From Paracraurococcus sp042666655 (GTDB taxonomy: Bacteria; Pseudomonadota; Alphaproteobacteria; Acetobacterales; Acetobacteraceae): DNA of 64,000 nucleotides. Made by a program: the position numbers and the translations under genes. Positions within the stretch are counted from its first letter, which is position 1, and every line of letters starts with the position of its first letter. Under the pieces are notes generated by a model. It saw only the letters and a list, made by a program, of their open reading frames with translations. It was not told where the DNA came from and did no database searches. Shown one piece after another: positions 8,195 to 14,773 of this stretch. Location of the stretch: assembly GCF_042666655.1 (NCBI RefSeq), contig NZ_JBHTDE010000010.1, positions 1 to 64,000 of the forward strand, in the 5' to 3' direction.

Positions 8195-9087
8195 GCCTTG
8201 CGGCGGGGCGGCCGGCGGCGCCGCCGCTGGCCGGGTTCGGCTACCTGACCATCACCGCCACGGCCTGGGGGCTGAACTGGCCGGTGATGAAGCTGCTGAT
8301 GCGGGACTGGCCGCCCTTCGCCTTCCGCATCTTCGCCGCCCTCGGCGCGGTGTCGCTGCTGCTGGCGGTGGCGGCCTGGCAGCGCGACCGGCTCTGGCCG
8401 GGGCGGGGACAGTGGGGCCGGCTGGTCGTCTCGGCGGTGCTGAACGTGTCCGCCTGGTCGGTGGTGGCGCCGCTGTCGCTGTTCTGGCTGGACGCGGCGG
8501 AGGCGGCGATCATCGCCTACACGATGCCGGTCTGGGCGACCGTGCTGGCCTGGCCGGTGCTGGGGGAGCGGCCGGGCTGGCGGCGGGTGGCGGGGCTGGT
8601 GCTGGGGCTGGCCGGGGTGACGCTGCTGATGGCCGGCACGGTGGGGGCGGGCGGGTTGTGGGCCAAGCTGCCGGGGGTGGCGGCGATCATGACCACGGCG
8701 CTGATGTTCGCCGGCGGCGCGGTCTTCACCAAGCGCTGGCCGGTGGCGATGGCCCCCGTGCCGCTGGTGGCCTGGCAGATCGCCATCGGCACGCTGCCGG
8801 TCTGGGTCATCGCGCTGGGCTTCGAGACGCTGGACTTCTCCCGCGTCACCTGGATGGGCTGGGGGTGCCTCGCCTATGTGGCGGTGGTGGCGCAATGCGC
8901 GGCCTATCTCGCCTGGTTCCGGGCGCTGCGGCTGCTGCCGGCCGGCGTCGCGGCGACGGGGAGCCTGCTGGTGCCGGTGATCGGGGTGTTCTCCAGCGGG
9001 GCGTTGCTGGGGGAGCCGCTGGGAGTGCGGCACGTGGCGGCGCTGGTGCTGACCTTGGGCGGGGTGGTGCTGGCGGCGCGGGGGTAG
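8191..9087 (+). CDS. EamA/DMT-family transporter
   Basis: This 298-residue protein has about ten hydrophobic helices in two EamA repeats of roughly 140 residues each. The first holds GWGLNWP-like and YTMPVWATVLAW segments, and the second ends in ALLLGEP-type and LTLGGVVLAARG segments. The likely start is the TTG at 8191, whose last two bases overlap the TGA of the aldo/keto reductase gene. Because it is so tightly coupled, it may export a product or import a substrate of that enzyme, but this is inference. The family moves metabolites such as amino acids or drugs across the inner membrane. Confidence 0.82.
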   Translation: MSLAAGRPAAPPLAGFGYLTITATAWGLNWPVMKLLMRDWPPFAFRIFAALGAVSLLLAVAAWQRDRLWPGRGQWGRLVVSAVLNVSAWSVVAPLSLFWLDAAEAAIIAYTMPVWATVLAWPVLGERPGWRRVAGLVLGLAGVTLLMAGTVGAGGLWAKLPGVAAIMTTALMFAGGAVFTKRWPVAMAPVPLVAWQIAIGTLPVWVIALGFETLDFSRVTWMGWGCLAYVAVVAQCAAYLAWFRALRLLPAGVAATGSLLVPVIGVFSSGALLGEPLGVRHVAALVLTLGGVVLAARG

Positions 9088-9146
9088 CGCCAACCATCCC
9101 GTGGGCGGCGCGTTGGCCTGCCGCGATGCAGCGGGAGACCCATGGC

Positions 9147-9434
9147 GTGGAACCGATGAAGCCCATGGAGCCGATGGATTTCGGCCCGGCCTGGTGGCCG
9201 GAGGAGCTCGGCCAGCCATCCACCAGCGGCGGGCAGGATGAGGTGAAGTACGCCTTCTTCCCCGAGGCGCGGCGGCTGGCGATCCGCCAGGACGGGCGGG
9301 TGACGGTCTACGACAGCGGCGAGCACCGGATCAGCGGCGTGTCGCAGCAGCAGGGCGCCGGGCGGTCGCTGGCCTTCAGCAGCGACCGGGGCGAGGTCAA
9401 GGTCGGCGACCTGCGGGAGGTCGGGCCGGGCTGA
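9147..9434 (+). CDS. small conserved hypothetical protein
   Basis: This reads as a 95-residue soluble protein. I prefer the GTG at 9147, preceded at 9 bp by GGGAG (9133-9137); ATGs at 9126 and 9156 are in frame. A Met/Pro/Glu-repeating N-terminus (MEPMKPMEPMDFG) leads into WWPEELGQPSTSGGQ and YAFFPEARRLAIRQDGRV. The second half looks like a small beta-sheet domain (VTVYDSGEHRISGVSQQQ). I have the impression of similar short proteins in other proteobacteria, sometimes joined to a SHOCT segment, but I cannot name a function. The codon use is like the neighbouring native genes. It is probably the last gene before the AT-richer insert. Confidence 0.6.
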   Translation: MEPMKPMEPMDFGPAWWPEELGQPSTSGGQDEVKYAFFPEARRLAIRQDGRVTVYDSGEHRISGVSQQQGAGRSLAFSSDRGEVKVGDLREVGPG

Positions 9435-9863
9435 CAGGCCAACACCTCGGCGGGCCGCTCTTACGACCGTCGTATGAGCGGCTTGCGGGTGCTGAGGGCG
9501 GTGCCGCGTCGTCGGGCAACCCACGACGTTTACGAACCGACGTGGTCACCGCCAAGGCCACAACCGGCCGACGCTTGTTCCCGATCAGCGAGGGCTCTTG
9601 AGCAGGGCGATTTTGTATGCGCTGAAATATTACGGGTTCTTCACAGGATATTTCTGCGGCAACCCGATTGAAGACAGTGCGCCTTGGCCCTGTTGGCCAG
9701 ATCTGCTGCACAGAAGTACTAATCCAAAGTGAGTACATTTCCCTATACCAAAAATCCAATCTGACCGGGTGGCAAGCACTTTCTAAGCCTACGTTCCGCA
9801 CATAAGGTCGGAACGTAGCACCAGCTTGCGCCCAATGCCTCAGGTTGAATTGGAGGAAAAATT
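9435..9863. other. intergenic region at the left border of an AT-richer insert
   Basis: No convincing gene is present in these 429 bp. Base composition falls from the GC-rich background to visibly AT-richer sequence after about 9590. It holds two palindromes: TACGAC-C-GTCGTA at 9462-9474, and a 10-bp stem at 9789-9818. A clear Shine-Dalgarno sequence for the acyltransferase gene is at the right end. Confidence 0.6.
9789..9818. repeat. inverted repeat upstream of the acyltransferase gene
   Basis: CTACGTTCCG and CGGAACGTAG are perfect complements separated by 10 bases, 45 bp before the acyltransferase start codon. No T-run follows on either strand, so a regulatory operator or an mRNA 5' hairpin is likelier than a terminator. 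Confidence 0.55.
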
Positions 9864-11048
9864 GTGAAGTTGGCAGATATAAGCTCGATATGCGCCGCGC
9901 ATTTAGGCCGAATTGTCCCTCGGATACCAAAGAATACTTTAGAGGATCAACTCAAGCTAAGTGGAAATCGCCCATCAGGCTTTGATTATTTAAGAATCAT
10001 CCTTGCTGTTTCCATTGTATTTTGGCATACCGTGATGGTTTGCTACGGGCTGGAAGCAGAGATCCCTTTTTGGACCGGGTGGACTCGACCGCTCATATTT
10101 TCTATTGTTCCGGCTTTTTTTGCTCTGAGCGGGTTCCTGGTTGCCGGAAGCCTTCTGCGCAACAGCTTGCCGGCCTTTTTGATGCTTCGTGCATTGCGTA
10201 TCTATCCAGCGCTTGCCTGCGAAGTAATAATCTCCGCGTTAATCATCGGCCCGGCTCTAACTGTTTATACGTATTCCGAATATTTCTCAGACCCGCTTTT
10301 CTATCGTTACATGTTGAACGCAATCGGCTACATTCATTATGAGCTCCCCGGAGTTTTTCTGGATAATCCGGGTGGTCGAGCGGTAAACGTCCAGCTTTGG
10401 ACCGTTCCCTATGAACTTGAATGCTATCTGGCCATCACCGGGTTGGCAATCCTGGGAATTACGCGCTGGCCAGTCCTGTTGGCCGCCGCCATCGCCGGCT
10501 TGACCGTCATGTCCATGGGGAAAGACCACACTGACCTGTTGGTCAATTCAGTTCCTCCCGGACGACTACTGGTGCTCGCTTTTCTGTCCGGTGTGTTGCT
10601 TTATTTGTGGCGGAAGCGAATCACAGGCCATGTAGCTTTCTTCGTGCTGGTGCTCATTGTGGCGTTGCAACTTCTTGGGACTCACCACACCGCCACGCTT
10701 TCTGCTTTGCCGCTTGCTTATGTTACGGTCTGGCTAGGCTTGAGGAACCCGCCGCGCAACATCTTGGTTGCGGGCGCCGACTATTCCTATGGCATTTATC
10801 TTTACGGTTTCGCTATACAGCAGGCAATCGCGTTTCTGCTGCCCGAGTATCGGATCTGGTACGTCAATGGAATCCTGACGATCCTATTCGCGAGTGCGTT
10901 CGCGTATCTGTCCTGGCATTTTATCGAATTGCCAGTGATGCAACGAAAGCATCATATACTGTCATTCTTCGCTGTCCGTACACGGAGAGCAAAAGAGATG
11001 CTGTTCCAAAAACAGAATATCAAGCCGCAGGTTGTTTCGCCGAAATAG
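9864..11048 (+). CDS. acyltransferase-3 family membrane protein, probably horizontally acquired
   Basis: This 394-residue integral membrane protein starts at a GTG with GGAGGA 7 bp upstream. It has the acyltransferase-3 layout: an early FDYLRIILAVSIVFWHT helix with the conserved His in FWH, then PAFFALSGFLVAGS, then an RALRIYPAL motif, and about ten membrane helices ending near residue 350. A short basic tail follows. Members transfer acyl groups (often acetyl) onto exported sugars, LPS or exopolysaccharide. No glycan genes lie nearby. Its codon use is clearly different from the flanks, with many A/T third positions, which supports transfer from a lower-GC donor. Confidence 0.85.
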   Translation: MKLADISSICAAHLGRIVPRIPKNTLEDQLKLSGNRPSGFDYLRIILAVSIVFWHTVMVCYGLEAEIPFWTGWTRPLIFSIVPAFFALSGFLVAGSLLRNSLPAFLMLRALRIYPALACEVIISALIIGPALTVYTYSEYFSDPLFYRYMLNAIGYIHYELPGVFLDNPGGRAVNVQLWTVPYELECYLAITGLAILGITRWPVLLAAAIAGLTVMSMGKDHTDLLVNSVPPGRLLVLAFLSGVLLYLWRKRITGHVAFFVLVLIVALQLLGTHHTATLSALPLAYVTVWLGLRNPPRNILVAGADYSYGIYLYGFAIQQAIAFLLPEYRIWYVNGILTILFASAFAYLSWHFIELPVMQRKHHILSFFAVRTRRAKEMLFQKQNIKPQVVSPK

Positions 11049-11231
11049 CAAATGAAGAAGGGCAGTTGCGGCTCGTTCGGCCATCGCTTCACCAAACTCC
11101 TGGCCTAGCCAATTCGTTAACCGACCGGACGCATACGGAATTCCGATGCTTCCGGCTCCCGCGGCGGCTTCGCCCATGTGAGGCAGGTGAGCGCCGCCTG
11201 TCAGGACCGCATCCGACGATTGCCAGAGATG

Positions 11232-11554
11232 GTGCGTCGCCGGTTGCCGGCGCCACCCCGATCGACGCCTTCGGGCATACGCTGTACTGCATCGCCTCCG
11301 GGCCCGACCAGCTGCCGGGCTTCGGTGACATGGTCCACGTCCCGGCCCTGCAGGCGCGCCACCCGGACTGGGGCATCTCTTTCGACGTCGATCCGGCCGG
11401 CGCCGTGGCGACCCGCCGCCGGGTGCTGGACATGGCGGCCGCCGACCGGCTGCTGGTCGCCGGCATGCACATGGACTTCCCCGGCCTCGGCCGCGTGCGG
11501 AAGGAAGCGGAAGGCTACAGCCTGCTCCCCGCCCCCTGGCGCCCCCTCCTCTGA
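11232..11554 (+). pseudogene. MBL-fold metallohydrolase remnant, C-terminal third only
   Basis: An open frame ending at the TGA at 11552 encodes the C-terminal end of a metallo-beta-lactamase-fold hydrolase. It contains the segments GFGDMVHVPALQARHPDW, FDVDPAGAVATRR and AGMHMDFPGLGRV, with the Asp and His residues expected at the distal end of the metal site. The upstream two thirds, including the HxHxDH motif, are missing, and there is no sensible start codon. GC-rich codon use returns at once in this piece. The truncation lies just at the right border of the AT-richer acyltransferase insert, so the insert or an associated deletion probably destroyed the gene. The left border does not carry the missing half. 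Confidence 0.7.
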
Positions 11555-11599
11555 CTCGAGGGTTCCAGGGGCCTTTCGGCCTTTGGCGGGGGCGTGCGG

Positions 11600-11618
11600 A
11601 GGGGGCAGCGCCCCCTTT
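11600..11618. terminator. hairpin between convergent genes
   Basis: AGGGGGC-AGC-GCCCCCT followed by a short T-run lies between the MBL remnant and the convergent stop of the MDR oxidoreductase gene. It could act as a weak bidirectional terminator. Confidence 0.4.
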
Positions 11619-11624
11619 GCGGCT

Positions 11625-12599
11625 TCAGCACTCCAGCACGATCTTCCCGAAATGCTGGTTCGCCTTCATGTGGGCGAGGGCCGCCGGCGCCTCGGCCAGC
11701 GGGAAGGTCCGGTCGATCGGCAGCCGCAGCGTGCCGGCCTCCACCGCGCCCCAGAGGTCGGCCCGGGTCCGGCGGACGATCTCCCGCACCTCATCGACCG
11801 ACCGCGTCCGGAAGGTCACGCCAATATACTTGATGCGCCGCGCCGCATGCAGGTCGAAGTCGAATTCGCCGGTGAAGCCGCCCAGCCGCCCCACGTTCAC
11901 GATCCGCCCGAGGATGGCGCAGCATTTCAGGTTGCCGTTGGCGACGCTGGCGGAAACCTGGTCGACGATCACCTCGACCCCCTTGCCCCCCGTGGCCGCC
12001 AGCACCTGGTCCGGCCAGGCGGCGTCGCCGGTGTCGATCGCCAGGTCGCAGCCGTACTCGGCCAGCCTCGCCCGCCAGTCCGGGTTGCGGGAGGAGCCGA
12101 GCACCTGCTTCGCGCCCATCAGCTTGGCGATCTGCATCCCCATCAGCCCGACGCCGGAGGAGGCGCCCTGGATCAGGATGCTCTCGCCCCGCTGCAGGCC
12201 GCCGTTGGTGATGACGGCGTCGTGCATGGTCTGCAGCGCGATCGGCAGGGTCGCCGCCTGCACCCAGCCCATGTTGGCGTCGGGCACCGGGAAGACCCGG
12301 CCCCAGTCGGCCAGGGCATATTCGGCATAGCCGGCGGCGCCGCTGGCCATCACCCGCATGCCCGGGGCGATCGAGCCCGGCACCTCGGCGCCGACCGCGG
12401 CGACCTCGCCGGCGAATTCCATGCCGACGATGGTCCCGGCGCCGCCGATGGCGCCATGCGCGTGGCCGGCGGCGACGGCCAGGTCGGCGCGGTTGAGCCC
12501 CGCGGCACGGACCCGGACCAGCACCTGCTGCGGCCCCGGCCTGGGTTCCGGCACGTCCTGGACTTGGACCCCGGATGCGGTGACGACGGCGGCCTTCAT
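11625..12599 (-). CDS. zinc-independent MDR oxidoreductase, quinone-reductase-like
   Basis: The ATG at 12599 is preceded by GGGGAG on the minus strand and gives 324 residues, the usual size for NADPH:quinone reductase-type medium-chain dehydrogenases. A GroES-like N-terminal domain (residues 1-120, GLNRADLAVAAG) is followed by the Rossmann fold with GASSGVGLMGMQIAKLMGA near residue 150. The HVLPLP-type C-terminus is represented by AHMKANQHFGKIVLEC. The cysteine/histidine ligands for catalytic zinc are absent, as expected for quinone reductase or enoyl reductase members. It lies immediately downstream of the GNAT gene on the same strand. Confidence 0.82.
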   Translation of the reverse strand: MKAAVVTASGVQVQDVPEPRPGPQQVLVRVRAAGLNRADLAVAAGHAHGAIGGAGTIVGMEFAGEVAAVGAEVPGSIAPGMRVMASGAAGYAEYALADWGRVFPVPDANMGWVQAATLPIALQTMHDAVITNGGLQRGESILIQGASSGVGLMGMQIAKLMGAKQVLGSSRNPDWRARLAEYGCDLAIDTGDAAWPDQVLAATGGKGVEVIVDQVSASVANGNLKCCAILGRIVNVGRLGGFTGEFDFDLHAARRIKYIGVTFRTRSVDEVREIVRRTRADLWGAVEAGTLRLPIDRTFPLAEAPAALAHMKANQHFGKIVLEC

Positions 12600-12714
12600 G
12601 GCGATCTCCCCGGATTCGTTCGGCGCGGAGTGGACCCCAGAACCGCGCCGCGGACCAGGGGCGGGCCGGGCCTGCCGGCCGCGGCGGTGCCGTGCCGCGG
12701 CCGGCAGTCCGGCG

Positions 12715-13143
12715 TCACAGCGTCTTGCGGAACCAGATGCGGGAATGGCCGCGCGGCATGTGGTCCAGCCGGCCGAATTCGGTATAGCCGTTGCGCTCCC
12801 AGAAGCCCGGGGCCTGGAAGCTGAAGGTGTCGGTATAGGCGTCGGTGCAGCCGCGCCGGCGGGCGACCTCCTCCGCCCGCTTGAGCAATTCGCTGCCCAG
12901 GCCCTGGCCGCGGGCATCGCGCGCCAGCCAGAGCCAGTCGATGAACAGCCAGTGCCAGTAGGTCAGGCCGAGCAAGCCGCCGCGCACCGTCTCCCCGGCG
13001 TCGCGGGCCAGGACGGTGACCGGTTCGCGGTCGTAGGGCCCGCCCATCTCCTGGTTGAAGGCATGCAGCCCGCGCTGGATGGCGGCGACCGCCTCCATCT
13101 CGGGGTAGTCGTCCTCGCTGATCTCGATACCGGCGACGCTCAT
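12715..13143 (-). CDS. GNAT-family N-acetyltransferase
   Basis: The 142-residue protein is a single GNAT domain. The acetyl-CoA pyrophosphate-binding loop is DARGQGLGSELLKRAEE near residues 77-93, in the R/Q-x-x-G-x-G/A form. A C-terminal FWERNGYTEFGRL segment matches the last strand pair of the family, and IDWLWLARDARG gives the beta-4 strand. The substrate is unknown. The MDR oxidoreductase gene follows about 115 bp downstream on the same strand, so a shared transcript is possible but not shown. Confidence 0.8.
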   Translation of the reverse strand: MSVAGIEISEDDYPEMEAVAAIQRGLHAFNQEMGGPYDREPVTVLARDAGETVRGGLLGLTYWHWLFIDWLWLARDARGQGLGSELLKRAEEVARRRGCTDAYTDTFSFQAPGFWERNGYTEFGRLDHMPRGHSRIWFRKTL

Positions 13144-13231
13144 GGGACTGGTGGATTCCTCGACCCGGTGGGATGGCGGCCTGGGCAGCCTGCGCTCCGG
13201 GTGTTGCTTTTAGGTGGATCGGGCAGGGAGG

Positions 13232-13693
13232 CTAGCCCGGGAAGCGGCCCCAGGCGGCGACGCCGGTGGTCAGCAGACCGAGAACCAGATTCACGCTGAC
13301 CAGTTGCCGCACCCGGCCCAGCGCCGCGGCGGCCGCCGGCTGGTCGCCGCGCGCCAGGGCGGCGCGGAAATCCTTCCACGGCCCGGTGACGATGCCGACG
13401 AAGACGGCGGCCATGATGATCGCCGCCAGGTGCATGGCATGGATGTGCCAGCCGGCGCCGACGAAGCCGCCATACCAGCCGAGCAGCAGCGCATAGCCGG
13501 TCAGCAGCAGGATCGGCATCACGTGCCAGATGATCCGGAAGAAGCGGCCGAGCGCGCCGTCATGCACCGCCAGCCGCGGCCCTGGCTCGAGCGTGGCGAG
13601 GGCCGGCCGCAGCGCCAGCAGCGCGAAGGCCATGCCGCCGACCCAGATCACCGCGCCCAGCACGTGCAGTACGTAGAACAGCTTGCCCAGCAT
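13232..13693 (-). CDS. CopD-like integral membrane protein
   Basis: This 153-residue protein has four predicted membrane helices, beginning MLGKLFYVLHVLGAVIWVGG. The HVLGAVIWVGG helix, a second His in RIIWHVMPILLLTG and a third in HIHAMHLAAI resemble the small CopD / DUF2269-type proteins, where membrane histidines bind haem or copper. The exact role (copper resistance, haem-linked electron transfer) is not established. It is on the same strand as the GNAT and MDR genes but about 90 bp upstream of the GNAT start. Confidence 0.65.
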   Translation of the reverse strand: MLGKLFYVLHVLGAVIWVGGMAFALLALRPALATLEPGPRLAVHDGALGRFFRIIWHVMPILLLTGYALLLGWYGGFVGAGWHIHAMHLAAIIMAAVFVGIVTGPWKDFRAALARGDQPAAAAALGRVRQLVSVNLVLGLLTTGVAAWGRFPG

Positions 13694-13882
13694 GGAGCGA
13701 CGATCCCTTGATCAGATGGGGAAAAGATAAGGCCAGAGAGGAAGTGTCCGCCCTGGACCCACCCCTCTTTCCGTGGGTTGGCACCGGCCGCGCGGCAGGT
13801 GCCAAGCCCAGAAAAAGGAAGAGTGGGGTCTGGAGAGGGAATACTTTCCCCTCCCCAATCTTGCCGCCGTCGGAGGGGGCAC

Positions 13883-14524
13883 CTACCCCTTCCGCCCGGC
13901 GATGGCCATGATCTCCGACGCCACCGCGCGCATCTCGGCCGCGGCCAGCCCCTTCGGCGCCGATTCCGTCACCGCCAGCCCATCCAGGAAGGCATTGGCG
14001 AATTGCACACGGTTGCCGATCGCCTGGTCGAGCACCGCCACGCCCTGCTTCGCCAGCGCCGCCAGGATGGTCGCCTTCAGCTTGCCCTGGGCCGGCGCCC
14101 GGTTCAGCACCGCGGCGACCCGGCGCTTCTCGTCCTTCGCCAGCTTCAGCGTCGCCTCGCAGGCCCAGAGATCGGCCGGCGAGGGCTGCAAGGGCATCAG
14201 CACCAGGTCGCAGCTGCGGATCGCCAGCTTGGCCTCGGTCTCGGCATGCGGCGGGGTGTCGAGGATGACGTAGTCGTGCCCCGGCCGCAGCCGGTCGAGC
14301 GTCGCCGGCACCCGCCAACCGGCCGCTGCATCGAAATCCAGCTTGCCGGCCTTGGCGCCGCGCTTGACCCGTTCCGTATGCCAACGGCCGAGCGAGGCCT
14401 GCGGGTCGATGTCGAGCAACGCGACCCGATGCCCCAGCGCGGCCAGCGCGGCGGCGAGGTTGGCGGCGACCGTCGATTTGCCGGCCCCGCCCTTCTGCTG
14501 CGCCACCGCCACCACGAAGGCCAT
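13883..14524 (-). CDS. orphan ParA-family ATPase
   Basis: The start at 14524 gives 213 residues beginning MAFVVAVAQQKGGAGKST, so the deviant Walker A motif (K11 and K16) sits where ParA proteins have it. An in-frame ATG 27 bp upstream is possible but would add an unusual leader. The Walker A' strand LLDIDPQASLGRW and the switch segment VILDTPPHAE are intact. No parB partner and no parS-like repeats are visible, so this is not the chromosome-partition ParA. Such orphan ParAs position diverse cargo on the nucleoid or membrane. It is divergent from the four-PAS histidine kinase gene. Confidence 0.8.
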   Translation of the reverse strand: MAFVVAVAQQKGGAGKSTVAANLAAALAALGHRVALLDIDPQASLGRWHTERVKRGAKAGKLDFDAAAGWRVPATLDRLRPGHDYVILDTPPHAETEAKLAIRSCDLVLMPLQPSPADLWACEATLKLAKDEKRRVAAVLNRAPAQGKLKATILAALAKQGVAVLDQAIGNRVQFANAFLDGLAVTESAPKGLAAAEMRAVASEIMAIAGRKG

Positions 14525-14773
14525 TCCTGCAACTCCGATTCCGCACTGCACACGCTAGCCTGGATGCCCAGGGCGGGATACCGGCGGGAAGGGCCGGTGG
14601 GCCCTGGTGCGCTCCGGTCCGGGGCCGGACGAAATTCACCATGATATGATGCTGCGGTTGCGTTGCGGTCGGGAAACCCCGATGAAGGCCGCCATCGGCC
14701 GCCCTCCGGGCCGATGCTGGAACGGCGCCACGCCCTGCCGGCGCTTGGTCGCCTGAGGGACCCGACGGCCGAC

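Noticed and set aside
13883..14524. Orphan ParA as a plasmid-partition locus
   Set aside because: There is no parB, no parS-like repeats and no replication gene next to it; the surroundings are chromosomal.
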